From: a virus
Length of the DNA stretch: 38,335 nucleotides
Reading direction: 5' to 3' (one strand)
IMG/VR virus record: IMGVR_UViG_3300032288_002537
Span: 1-38,335 of that record
This document shows positions 30,466 through 38,076 of the stretch, in pieces. Each line of letters opens with the position of its first letter. The stretch's first letter is position 1. A model generated the notes under the pieces. That model was given only the letters and a program-made list of their open reading frames with translations, was not told the origin of the DNA and searched no databases. A program made the position numbers and the translations under genes.

Positions 30466-30794
30466 AGACCATACGACTCACTAAACTCGAATCCGCCGCC
30501 TACACCAACGGAGAGCGGCGGTTCTGGCGGGCGATGCGGAAGCAGCCGGACGCCTCGGGGAGCAACGGCGGGAAGCTGCGCGGCGTCGTCTGGAATGACG
30601 TTTTTGACCAATGGGACGCGCAATACTTCGGAGACAATTCACGTTTGGTCGGTAAGTGCCCCTACGGCAAGCCCGAAGACCGAATCATTCTCGCCGAGCG
30701 CCACACCTGCGGGCAGCAGGCCACCATCACCCGCGCCGAAGTCGAGCAGCGCAACGGGCGCTGGGGCTGGGTTGTGGAGGTGGGGAATGAGTAG
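30462..30794 (+). CDS. ASCH-like phage protein (110 aa)
   Basis: CPYGKPEDRIILAERHTCG followed by ATITRAEVEQRNGRWGWVVEV matches the general look of phage ASCH-type proteins ('CPYG.pGDrLwVREtw...i..v.v.r.....w.wv.e'). The expected N-terminal 'G.KtqTRR' part is replaced by NGERRFWRAMRKQ. RNA binding is proposed for ASCH domains. Moderate confidence. Confidence 0.5.
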   Translation: MKTIRLTKLESAAYTNGERRFWRAMRKQPDASGSNGGKLRGVVWNDVFDQWDAQYFGDNSRLVGKCPYGKPEDRIILAERHTCGQQATITRAEVEQRNGRWGWVVEVGNE

Positions 30795-30921
30795 AAGGTC
30801 TTTGCTCAAAGGCTGGGAGTCGATGGCACTCATCGTGCTGGTCTTATTTGGCGTTGTCGTGTTGCTGACTGGGCTGGTCGCATTGCTAGGCTTGACGCTC
30901 AAATATGTGGGGATCGCATGA
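30787..30921 (+). CDS. membrane microprotein (44 aa)
   Basis: MSRRSLLKGWES then a long hydrophobic stretch (ALIVLVLFGVVVLLTGLVALLGLTL), one or two membrane passes. Overlaps neighbours. Unknown. Confidence 0.5.
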   Translation: MSRRSLLKGWESMALIVLVLFGVVVLLTGLVALLGLTLKYVGIA

Positions 30922-31154
30922 CCCCCGCACGCGCGGCGGAGGTGCTGCGGGGTGGGACGATGTGCGAGAAGGACCAGTTAACGGCGCTACTCATGGGCGC
31001 TGAGGCGCTGGCGTTGCTGAGCTGGCTGTTTGATATGGATGGCAACGATATCATGCGGTTTCACGAGCTGGAACGCCAGTGGTGCCAATCAGGGTCGTTA
31101 GATAGCTTTTTGGACTACGCGCGGGCCGAGTGGGAGAAGGAGCGCCGCGCATGA
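30918..31154 (+). CDS. hypothetical protein (78 aa)
   Basis: MTPARAAEVLRGGTMCEKDQ..., LTALLMGAEALALLSWLFDMDG. The start pattern (AAEVLRGG.MCEKDQLTALLMGAEAL) is common in small phage early proteins; function unknown. Confidence 0.65.
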   Translation: MTPARAAEVLRGGTMCEKDQLTALLMGAEALALLSWLFDMDGNDIMRFHELERQWCQSGSLDSFLDYARAEWEKERRA

Positions 31155-31309
31155 CCCGCCAACCGCCGGCCCTCGCCCGCATCGCCGAACTGGAGCGCGT
31201 CTACGCCGAGGAGTACCCGACGGCGCCGCGGGCTGAGCGGAAGCGCTGGGCGGTGGAGGGCGCGCAGTACGAGGCCGATGAGCGGGACGCGATTGTAAAC
31301 GAGCAGTAA
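31151..31309 (+). CDS. microprotein (52 aa)
   Basis: MTRQPPALARIAELERVYAE..., a charged helix. ATGA overlap with the previous gene; last of the microprotein run. Unknown. Confidence 0.5.
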   Translation: MTRQPPALARIAELERVYAEEYPTAPRAERKRWAVEGAQYEADERDAIVNEQ

Positions 31310-31347
31310 CCCCGGTTTACCGACACGGGGAGGAAAGGGAGCAAAAA

Positions 31348-32760
31348 GTGTGGCTGAAATTACCACAATCAGTTTGTTTGCCGGCGCAGGAATGCTTGAC
31401 GTCGCCGTCGATATCGCTACTGGAGGAACTTGCACGCTCGTCCGCGTGGAGAGGGAAATACCTGCGGCCGGAATCCTGGCGGCGCGTGCTGAAAACGGGA
31501 GTATTTCAGACGCTGCTATCTGGTCTGACGTGCGAACCTTCGGCGGCCGCCCGTTTAATGGCCGAGTGGACGGCATCATTGGAGGCTTCCCATGTACCGA
31601 CCTCTCCGTTGCCGGACGACAAGCCGGGCTCGACGGAGACGCCAGCGGACTGTATTTCGAGTACGTCCGAATCATTCGCGAAGTTCAGCCCAGATGGGTT
31701 TTTATTGAAAACGTCCCGCCAGTTCTCGCTTTTCCAACAGGAGGAACCGTACTGCGAGAACTTGCCGCGCTCGGGTTCAATGCGGAATGGGGAACTATTC
31801 GAGCGTCCGATGTTGGCGCCCCGCATCGCCGCGACCGGGCTTTTATCCTGGCCTACGCTGCATGCGGGGGTATTCAACGACGGGGAGGAACCGACCCAGT
31901 TCCACTCGCGGCAAGAACAATTGGCGAAGCAGAAATTCAGCACGCCGCTGGCGATGCACGTAAAAACATGGCCCACGCCACGCAGCGAGGACTCGGAGAG
32001 TTGCGGGAACCATCCTGGCGCGGTGGACTCGCTGACGGGGGCGACGAGGCAGTGGGCTACGCCGAATGCGCGGGACGACCACAACCCGTCAACGCCGGAT
32101 TCGCCGCGGACGGCGCGGAAGCTGGAGCAGGGCTGGACCATCGACCTGAACGAGCAGGCGGCCTGGTGGACAACCCCGCAAGCTCACGATGCGGCGGGTG
32201 GCAACCCGGAGAGAGTGGGCCGATTCGGGACGAAGCACGGCGGGGCAAACCTTGCGGACGATGTGACGCTCTGGAAGACTCCCGATGTCCCGAACGGCGG
32301 GCGCACGATGAGCGCGGCGGATGTGGCCGCGAACGGTGCGACGGACAAGGGGAAGCGACAAGTGGGGCTAGAGAATCAGGCGCGGTTTGCGAATTTTGCG
32401 GCTACCCAATCGACCCATCCGCCGTCCGCTACGGTTGCGCCAACTGTGAAGGAGAAGGCTTGGCCAACACCGAAGAGTCGGGACAGCAAGAGCGCGGAGG
32501 GCGAAGCGGGCATGATGCGCCAATCGCCGGATCTCAACGTGATTGCTTGCCGCTCTTCCCTCCTGGCCCCGGAGACGCCGACGCATGGCAGCGAATCCTT
32601 GCCGAGCGGCCCGACCTCGCGCCGGCGGTTGAATCCGAACTTCGTGGATTGGCTGATGTCGCTGCCTCCAGGGTGGACCGACTACGCGCCGGTGGAAACG
32701 GCGTCGTGGTACTCCAGGGTGCGTATGCGTTTAGAGTGCTTGCTGAACGAGCGGGGCTGA
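31348..32760 (+). CDS. overprinted WPTP-repeat protein in the +1 frame of the methyltransferase
   Basis: 470-codon open frame nested in the methyltransferase gene; true start uncertain (GTG 31348 or a later codon). It reads like a protein family, not noise: LPRSGSMRNGELFERP, three or more W-[PAT]-T-P-x-x-x-D units (WPTPRSEDS, WATPNARDD, WTTPQAHDA, WPTPKSRDS), and an end LNPNFVDWLMSLPPGWTD. I know this style from phage proteins encoded near Dcm-like genes, but I cannot search here. Function unknown. Confidence 0.6.
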   Translation: MWLKLPQSVCLPAQECLTSPSISLLEELARSSAWRGKYLRPESWRRVLKTGVFQTLLSGLTCEPSAAARLMAEWTASLEASHVPTSPLPDDKPGSTETPADCISSTSESFAKFSPDGFLLKTSRQFSLFQQEEPYCENLPRSGSMRNGELFERPMLAPRIAATGLLSWPTLHAGVFNDGEEPTQFHSRQEQLAKQKFSTPLAMHVKTWPTPRSEDSESCGNHPGAVDSLTGATRQWATPNARDDHNPSTPDSPRTARKLEQGWTIDLNEQAAWWTTPQAHDAAGGNPERVGRFGTKHGGANLADDVTLWKTPDVPNGGRTMSAADVAANGATDKGKRQVGLENQARFANFAATQSTHPPSATVAPTVKEKAWPTPKSRDSKSAEGEAGMMRQSPDLNVIACRSSLLAPETPTHGSESLPSGPTSRRRLNPNFVDWLMSLPPGWTDYAPVETASWYSRVRMRLECLLNERG

Positions 32761-32768
32761 AATTTTAA
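31350..32768 (+). CDS. C5-cytosine DNA methyltransferase (Dcm-type)
   Basis: 472 aa from GTG 31350 behind GGGAG. Motif I is ISLFAGAG (7-14), motif IV is GFPCTDLS with catalytic Cys82, motif VI is ENV (120-122), motif VIII is HRRDR (159-163), and the C-terminal motif is GNGVV (449-453). The long middle (170-430) has the Ala/Gly/Arg-rich phage insert and a C-x2-C...C-x2-C cluster (CEFCGYP, CANCEG). It would methylate cytosine, probably against restriction. The +1 frame is open along almost the whole gene and also looks coding. Confidence 0.93.
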   Translation: MAEITTISLFAGAGMLDVAVDIATGGTCTLVRVEREIPAAGILAARAENGSISDAAIWSDVRTFGGRPFNGRVDGIIGGFPCTDLSVAGRQAGLDGDASGLYFEYVRIIREVQPRWVFIENVPPVLAFPTGGTVLRELAALGFNAEWGTIRASDVGAPHRRDRAFILAYAACGGIQRRGGTDPVPLAARTIGEAEIQHAAGDARKNMAHATQRGLGELREPSWRGGLADGGDEAVGYAECAGRPQPVNAGFAADGAEAGAGLDHRPERAGGLVDNPASSRCGGWQPGESGPIRDEARRGKPCGRCDALEDSRCPERRAHDERGGCGRERCDGQGEATSGARESGAVCEFCGYPIDPSAVRYGCANCEGEGLANTEESGQQERGGRSGHDAPIAGSQRDCLPLFPPGPGDADAWQRILAERPDLAPAVESELRGLADVAASRVDRLRAGGNGVVVLQGAYAFRVLAERAGLKF

Positions 32769-32806
32769 CCAGGCCAATGCCGACGGCCTGAAACGAAAGG
32801 GAGCAA

Positions 32807-33445
32807 ATGAGATACAAACCATGGGTGCCGGGAGATCCGTGCAAGCGGTGTGGCGCGCCTATACCGACGCTGGCTGATAAATTCCAGCCACACAACAGCA
32901 TCTGCAAGCCATGCGGTAACGCGCGGCAAGCGGTCAAAAGAGACGCGCTACGCGCTAAAGCCGCAGTGCCATGTACGCAGTGTCAGCGCATGATGCTCAC
33001 ATGGACCGAGCGCCGGCGCGGGACATGCAAAGCGTGCCGGGCAGACAAACGCTGCGCGTGCGGGTCCGTGCTGCTACAGAGCGACATGCGCTATGCCCGC
33101 TGCGCCATGTGCCGAAAGACAACGCGCGCCGAACGGAAAGAGATCCGCTGGTGCGGCTGTGGCGGCCAGATTGAACAGAAGCGCAGGTATGCGAAGATGT
33201 GCGCAAAGTGCGCAACGAAGGCACGCACGGAGGCCGGGCGCAAAGGGGCCGCAACCATGCGGACGATGTTGGGCAACAGCCGCCCAATGGCAACGCACGC
33301 CGTTCAGGTGCCGATGAATACGGGCGAGTATCGTCCGCCGATGACGCGGGCGGAGGCGCTGGCGCAGGATCGGGTGAACGATGACCCGGCGCGGTCGGCG
33401 TGGATTGACTCGGTGTGTGCGCGGCGGGTGGGGGTGCGGGTATGA
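32807..33445 (+). CDS. multi-zinc-ribbon protein (212 aa)
   Basis: ATG 32807 behind AAAGGGAG. Eight Cys pairs: C12/C15, C33/C36, C56/C59, C74/C77, C83/C85, C99/C102, C116/C118 and C132/C135, enough for about four zinc sites. The region 35-140 is Lys/Arg-rich. Probably nucleic-acid binding. The C-terminal third (PPMTRAEALAQDRVNDDPARSAWI) is non-metal. ATGA overlap with the helicase. Confidence 0.75.
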   Translation: MRYKPWVPGDPCKRCGAPIPTLADKFQPHNSICKPCGNARQAVKRDALRAKAAVPCTQCQRMMLTWTERRRGTCKACRADKRCACGSVLLQSDMRYARCAMCRKTTRAERKEIRWCGCGGQIEQKRRYAKMCAKCATKARTEAGRKGAATMRTMLGNSRPMATHAVQVPMNTGEYRPPMTRAEALAQDRVNDDPARSAWIDSVCARRVGVRV

Positions 33446-34812
33446 GCGGATACCGGGCGTTTCTCGACGGCAAGCACGTGCAGCCGCAACCATCCGGAAT
33501 TTCCGGAGAGTTCGACTTGAACGGCAAGCTATTCGGCTTCCAGCGGCAAAGCATCACGCGGGCGCTGAACGCTGGCAAGTTCGCACTATTTACTGAGTGC
33601 GGTAGCGGCAAGACCGCCATGCAATCGGAATGGGCCCGGCAGGTCTGCCAACACACGAGCGGCGATGCGCTGATATTGGCACCGCTGGCCGTGACGGCTC
33701 AAACTGTAGCCGAGGGCGCTAAGTTTGGCATCGAGATAACGCAGTGCCGCAGCCAGAAGGACGTGCGGCCCGGCGTGAATGTCGCCAACTACGACATGCT
33801 GAAGCACTTCGACGCGGGCCACTTCGACGCGATTGTCTTAGACGAGTCGAGCATCCTAAAAAACTTTACCGGGGCAACGCGGCGGCTGCTACAGGATTCT
33901 TTCGCTAGCACGCCCTATAAGCTCTGTTGCTCGGCTACGCCGTCGCCAAACGACCACATGGAGCTCGGGAACCACTCTGAGTTTTTGGACATCATGAGTG
34001 GCGGGCAGATGCTGATGCGGTGGTTCCTGAACGACACTATGAAGGCGGGTGGGTATCGGCTGAAAGGACACGCTGAAGCCGACTACTGGCGCTGGGTAGC
34101 GTCGTGGTCGGTGTGCATGGAAAAGCCGTCAGACCTTGGCTTTTCTGATGACGGGTGGGTTATGCCAGCGCTCAACATTCGTGAGGAGATTGTTGCTGTC
34201 GATCAATCCATCAACGCCAACGGTCAACTATTCCGGGTGGCGGATGTTTCGGCAACTGGCTTACATCGGGAGATGCGGTTGACGGCGCCGGTGAGGGCCG
34301 CGCGTGTTGCCGAGATCATCGGCGACTCTAAGGAGCCGTGGTGCATCTGGTGTAACACGAACTATGAAGCCGACGAACTGATGCGTGTGATCGACGGCGC
34401 TATCGAGGTGCGCGGCGATGAGCGCACGGAGGCGAAGGAAGAAAAGCTCCTCGGGTTCACGAACGGCGCGTTCCAGCGTATCGTCACAAAGCCATCAATC
34501 GCCGGTTTCGGCATGAACTGGCAGCACTGCAATAAGCACATCTTTTGCGGGCTGTCCTACTCCTACGAACAGTTCTACCAGGCCGTGCGCCGGTCGTGGC
34601 GGTTCGGGCAAACGCGGCCGGTTGACGCCTACATGGTCATCGCGGAGACGGAAGGCCCCGTCCTCAAAACGATCCGCGAAAAGCAAAAGAAGCACGAAGA
34701 AATGAAAGCGGCCATGGTTCACGCGATGGCGGCAATTCAAAACGGTACAGGGCGGCGTCAGCTTGCCTCTGCCGTCGGCACAAAACAGATGAATCTTCCG
34801 AGGTGGATCTAA
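33442..34812 (+). CDS. SNF2-like DEAD/DEAH helicase
   Basis: 456 aa. Motif I is ECGSGKT (52-58), Ia is APLAV, motif II is DESS (134-137), motif III is SATP (164-167), and motif VI is QAVRRSWRFGQ near 390-400. Overall short SF2 architecture like phage replication/repair SNF2-type helicases. ATP-driven translocation on DNA. It overlaps the following methyltransferase gene by one base (TAATG). Confidence 0.88.
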   Translation: MSGYRAFLDGKHVQPQPSGISGEFDLNGKLFGFQRQSITRALNAGKFALFTECGSGKTAMQSEWARQVCQHTSGDALILAPLAVTAQTVAEGAKFGIEITQCRSQKDVRPGVNVANYDMLKHFDAGHFDAIVLDESSILKNFTGATRRLLQDSFASTPYKLCCSATPSPNDHMELGNHSEFLDIMSGGQMLMRWFLNDTMKAGGYRLKGHAEADYWRWVASWSVCMEKPSDLGFSDDGWVMPALNIREEIVAVDQSINANGQLFRVADVSATGLHREMRLTAPVRAARVAEIIGDSKEPWCIWCNTNYEADELMRVIDGAIEVRGDERTEAKEEKLLGFTNGAFQRIVTKPSIAGFGMNWQHCNKHIFCGLSYSYEQFYQAVRRSWRFGQTRPVDAYMVIAETEGPVLKTIREKQKKHEEMKAAMVHAMAAIQNGTGRRQLASAVGTKQMNLPRWI

Positions 34813-35804
34813 TGAACGTGATTTTAGACGAGCGGCACGGCCGCAACTGGGCGCTCTACAACGGCGACTGCTGCGAAGTCATCAAGGGTATCCCCGACGA
34901 GTCGGTAGACCTGACGGTGTTTTCGCCGCCGTTCTCCAGCCTGTACACCTACTCCGACTCAGAGGCCGATATGGGCAACTGCGCCAGTGATGAGGAGTTC
35001 TTCGCGCACTTCGGATTCCTCGCGCCGGAACTGCTTCGCGTGACGACAACGGGGCGGCTGTGCGTGATGCACGTCAAAGACCTGCCGACGTATCGGAATA
35101 GCGACGGGGCCAGCGGCCTGCGGGACTTTCCCGGTCAGTGCATCGCCGCCATGGAGCGCGCCGGGTGGACGTTCCATAGCCGAGGGACGGTGTGGAAGTG
35201 CCCGGTGACGGAGCGGGAGCGGACCAATAACAACGGGCTCCTGCATAAGACCGTCATGCGTGATTCTTCGCAGATCCGGCAGGGAATGGCTGATTACGTG
35301 TTGGCATTCCGCAAGACGCCGCCAGGTGACAATCTCAGCACGAAGCCGATTGAGCGGCCGACTGGGTTCGAGCGGTATATCGGCGACGCGGCGCAAGATC
35401 CGCGCGAAACCGACCAGCACCCTTCGAAATACGCCCGCAAAGGCCGCGACGGGCGGACAAGCGTGGAGATTTGGCGGCGGTACGCGGAACCTGTTTGGTG
35501 GGATATCGACCAAACCGACGTGCTGAACTTCCGCATTGCCCGCGACGAAAAGGATGAGAAGCACATCTGCCCGCTGCAGCTCGGGTTGATCCGGCGGTGT
35601 TTAGAGCTGTGGTCGTCGCCGGGGGACGTCGTGTTATCGCCGTTCGCTGGCGTCGGCTCAGAGGGGTTTGTTGCGCTGGACGAGGGCCGCAAGTTCATCG
35701 GGATTGAGCTGAAGCCGGGTTACTTTTCGACGGCTGTAAAGCACCTGGAAAGCGCGGAGGCGTATGCCGGTGCTCAAGGAGGGCTATTCGATGCCATCGA
35801 CTGA
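34812..35804 (+). CDS. beta-class DNA methyltransferase (N4-C or N6-A)
   Basis: 330 aa. Motif IV is SPPF (38-41) near the N-terminus and the SAM-binding motif I is FAGVG (278-282) near the C-terminus, the order of beta-class enzymes; SPPF with Ser favours N4-cytosine, but adenine cannot be excluded. A large target-recognition region lies between. Directly coupled to the helicase gene. It probably shields phage DNA from restriction. Confidence 0.9.
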   Translation: MNVILDERHGRNWALYNGDCCEVIKGIPDESVDLTVFSPPFSSLYTYSDSEADMGNCASDEEFFAHFGFLAPELLRVTTTGRLCVMHVKDLPTYRNSDGASGLRDFPGQCIAAMERAGWTFHSRGTVWKCPVTERERTNNNGLLHKTVMRDSSQIRQGMADYVLAFRKTPPGDNLSTKPIERPTGFERYIGDAAQDPRETDQHPSKYARKGRDGRTSVEIWRRYAEPVWWDIDQTDVLNFRIARDEKDEKHICPLQLGLIRRCLELWSSPGDVVLSPFAGVGSEGFVALDEGRKFIGIELKPGYFSTAVKHLESAEAYAGAQGGLFDAID

Positions 35805-35943
35805 CGACCCCATCGCCACCGCCCAGCGCGAGCAGCGGGAAGCGGCGGCGCGATACATCAAGGACGGTCACCCGCTGGCGGAGTTGGGCATGGGTGACTG
35901 GTTTGCGGAGGAGTTTCTACTCACGCAGGAGGGCCAATCATGA
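35791..35943 (+). CDS. microprotein (50 aa)
   Basis: MPSTDDPIATAQREQREAAA..., ELGMGDWFAEEFLLTQEG. Overlaps the methyltransferase end by 14 bases and the next start by 4. Unknown. Confidence 0.5.
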   Translation: MPSTDDPIATAQREQREAAARYIKDGHPLAELGMGDWFAEEFLLTQEGQS

Positions 35944-36293
35944 CCCGCCCCTGGACCCTAGCCGAATCCCGCACTATTGCCGAGCGGGTGATGGAGTGGC
36001 AGGTGTTTGAGTTCAACGGGCGGCTCTGGCTTACCGACCCAACCCAGCGGCCTACGTGGCTGTGGGATTGCGCTATCCCCGACTGGCCGCACGATCCGGC
36101 AGCCGCCGCGATGGCGTTGGCGGCTTGGGTAAGCGAAGGCGGGCGCCGCTACGATGGCGGCTACGACATGATGGCGCGGCGCTACACGATAGTCCTTTAT
36201 CACCAGAGTGACGGGCGCTATCCGGTGGAGGGCGTTGGTAAAACGTGGTCCGAGGCCGTGATGCTGGCGGTGTTGGCGGCGGTGGAGGTATGA
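35940..36293 (+). CDS. phage ABA-sandwich-like protein (117 aa)
   Basis: SRTIAERVMEW, then W.D and WDCAIPDWPHDPAAAAMALAAWV, and a final GVGKTWSEAVMLAVLAAVEV. This follows the common small phage 'ABA sandwich' pattern (helix with V.EW, D...A...V, G.t..EA...A.L). Role unknown in the family. Confidence 0.65.
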   Translation: MTRPWTLAESRTIAERVMEWQVFEFNGRLWLTDPTQRPTWLWDCAIPDWPHDPAAAAMALAAWVSEGGRRYDGGYDMMARRYTIVLYHQSDGRYPVEGVGKTWSEAVMLAVLAAVEV

Positions 36294-36493
36294 GGGATTT
36301 CCACCAATACGCCGATGAGCCACTGAAGCCATATTTGCCAAATTCCATGCGGCGACTTGGGCACAAGGCAGATGGCGCTATTGCGGTGAGGCAGCGGAGC
36401 CACGTGCAGGCTGATTGGAGATGGGAGGAGATGTTTATGCAGGACGATGAGGCCAGAAAAACCATTCGATATCCACGTGGTGAGAGGCCATGA
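36290..36493 (+). CDS. hypothetical protein (67 aa)
   Basis: MRDFHQYADEPLKPYLPNSM..., ending MFMQDDEARKTIRYPRGERP. ATGA overlap at both ends. Not recognised. Confidence 0.55.
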   Translation: MRDFHQYADEPLKPYLPNSMRRLGHKADGAIAVRQRSHVQADWRWEEMFMQDDEARKTIRYPRGERP

Positions 36494-36792
36494 GGCGTGC
36501 CGGGCGCATCGACGCCAATCAAAACGCCGTCGTCGCCTATCTGCGCGGCCTGGGCATGTCCGTCTGCATCCTCTCGCCTATGGGCAAGGGAATCCCCGAC
36601 CTGCTGGTAGGCTGGCGCGGGCTGAACGTACTGCTGGAGCTGAAGGACGGTAGCAAACCGCCATCGGCGCAGGAGCTCACCTGCGACGAGCGGGACTGGC
36701 ACGCAAAATGGGCCGGGCAGCTCGCAACGGTCAATTCAGCCGAGGACGCGGCGCGGGTGGTGATTGCCGAGTGGGAGCGGCTGCGGCCATGA
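36490..36792 (+). CDS. VRR-NUC nuclease
   Basis: 100 aa PD-(D/E)xK nuclease: GKGIPDLLVG with D37, and VLLELKDG with E50-x-K52; early Gln/Asn helix (NQNAVVAYLRGLG). A stand-alone VRR-NUC in phages is thought to act in Holliday-junction or branch cleavage. It fits the recombination set, which lacks a RusA. Confidence 0.85.
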   Translation: MRRAGRIDANQNAVVAYLRGLGMSVCILSPMGKGIPDLLVGWRGLNVLLELKDGSKPPSAQELTCDERDWHAKWAGQLATVNSAEDAARVVIAEWERLRP

Positions 36793-36962
36793 CCATTCTC
36801 GACCAACTCAAGCGCGCCGGCGCTGTGCTGGTGCGCCAGAAGAACCACCAGGTGTGGCGGCTGCCGAACGGGCGGCGCTACGTGATGGCGACAACGCCTA
36901 GTGATGGGCGGGCGGGTAGGAATCAGGCGGCCGTGCTGAAACGGCTGATGCGGGCGAAGTAG
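36789..36962 (+). CDS. HicA-like protein without HicB
   Basis: 57 aa: LDQLKRAGAVLVRQKNHQVWRLPNGRRYVM fits the HicA dsRBD-like fold with catalytic-type His20 (family usually 'GSHh'; here KNHQV). HicA proteins are mRNA interferases. No HicB antitoxin gene lies beside it, so it may be a domesticated or RNA-binding version. ATGA overlap with the VRR-NUC gene. Confidence 0.65.
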   Translation: MTILDQLKRAGAVLVRQKNHQVWRLPNGRRYVMATTPSDGRAGRNQAAVLKRLMRAK

Positions 36963-37026
36963 ACGGGCCGCTATGCCGACGCGGCCGGAAAGAGGGAGCA
37001 GATGAAGCGAGAACAGGGGTGCGGCT

Positions 37027-38076
37027 ATGGCACGCGCCCGTAACATCAAGCCAGGATTTTTCGAGAGCGACGACCCGGCAAAAGTCGGCTATCCGCAGCG
37101 CCTACTGTGGATCGCCATGTGGACGCTGGCGGACAAAGAAGGCCGCCTGGAGTACCGCCCGACGCGGCTGAAAAAGTACGCCTTTGGTTTTGATCCGGCG
37201 ACCGTGGAAGACGTTGCGCAGTGGGTTCACGATCTCCACGACGCCGGGCTGATCGTCCTTTACCCTGTCGGTTTGGTCGAGGTGATCCAGTGCGTTAACT
37301 TCGTGAAACACCAGCGACCGCACTATAAGGACCCGGAAAGCGAGTTTCCGCCGCCATCAGGCCAAATCAATGATAGGCCAATGATAGAGCAAAATCCCAG
37401 GATTCCCCAGGATTTGCCTCTATCATACGTCAATGATAGGCCGATTCCCCAAAGTTCCCCAGGATTCCCCAGGATTCCCCAGGATTTGGGCCTATCATCG
37501 GTCAATGATACGTCAATGATAGACGATTTCCCCAAAGTTCCCCAGGATTTGCCTCTATCATCGGTCAATGATAGACGATTTCCCCAAAGTTCCCCAGGAA
37601 AAGCTTCGATGATAGGGGGGGCTCCCGGTATGAATGTTGAATGTGGAATGTTGAATGTGGAAGGGGGAAGGGGGAATGGCGCGCTGGCGCTCGCCCCGCC
37701 CCCGCCGCAACCGCGTCAACTGACCATCGCCGACAGCGGACCGGAACCGGACGAGCTTTTCCAGACAGCGGCGAAGTTTGCATGTGAGCAACTGCCAGCC
37801 GGCGGCGATGTCGGCTTGACCGCGGCGGCCATGCGCTCGGAGTTCCAGAAGTCGGCCAGTTTCGAGGGCAACCCGGCCGGGTTTTGCCTGAGCTTCACGG
37901 CCAGCGTGCGCAAGTGGCGGGCGGCATACGACGCAAACCCGGACCTGCGGACCAAGCAGGCGCAATGGTGGACGCGGGACGGCACGTACTCGCAAGCCCC
38001 GCCAGCACCAAGGGCGCCGCGGCGGTTTGGCCCGGTGGACTTGAAAGCCGGGCTGGAGGTGGACGATGAGCTGTAA
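37027..38076 (+). CDS. phage replication initiator-like protein
   Basis: 349 aa. Residues 1-100 (ARNIKPGFFESDDPAKVGYPQRLL, WTLADKEGRLEYRPTRLK, VIQCVNFVKHQRPH) are the winged-helix N-terminus common to phage replication initiators. Residues about 113-197 are repeats (QDLPLSSVND and variants) encoded by the iteron array. The C-terminal helical domain (from about QLTIADSGPEPDELF) may recruit the host helicase or its loader, as in lambda O-like layouts (inference). Confidence 0.8.
   Translation: MARARNIKPGFFESDDPAKVGYPQRLLWIAMWTLADKEGRLEYRPTRLKKYAFGFDPATVEDVAQWVHDLHDAGLIVLYPVGLVEVIQCVNFVKHQRPHYKDPESEFPPPSGQINDRPMIEQNPRIPQDLPLSYVNDRPIPQSSPGFPRIPQDLGLSSVNDTSMIDDFPKVPQDLPLSSVNDRRFPQSSPGKASMIGGAPGMNVECGMLNVEGGRGNGALALAPPPPQPRQLTIADSGPEPDELFQTAAKFACEQLPAGGDVGLTAAAMRSEFQKSASFEGNPAGFCLSFTASVRKWRAAYDANPDLRTKQAQWWTRDGTYSQAPPAPRAPRRFGPVDLKAGLEVDDEL
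37367..37615 (+). repeat. iteron array, probable replication origin
   Basis: Inside the replication gene: repeated TCAATGATAG units (37367, 37430, 37502, 37513, 37565), several forming inverted pairs CTATCAT...ATGATAG (37420-37439, 37492-37522, 37555-37574), plus repeats of TTCCCCAGGA/TTCCCCAAAG in between (from about 37396 to 37600) and a last ATGATAG at 37609. Resembles the lambda origin inside gene O. Confidence 0.82.
37630..37675 (+). repeat. tandem short repeats beside the iterons
   Basis: GAATGTTGAATGTG-type 14-base unit twice, then AAGGGGG twice, right after the iteron array. Purine-rich on one strand. Could belong to the origin, for example the unwinding side. Confidence 0.6.

Noticed and set aside
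31850-32700. Frameshift or decay in the methyltransferase C-terminal half
   Set aside because: The frame stays open to a proper GNGVV motif and a typical end, so the second open frame is an overlap, not damage.
37323-37568. Minus-strand 81 aa frame with repeated GKSWGILG
   Set aside because: Its repeats are simply the iterons read backwards.
37367-37615. Possible CRISPR array
   Set aside because: Repeats are short, irregularly spaced, inverted and without unique spacers; iterons fit better.
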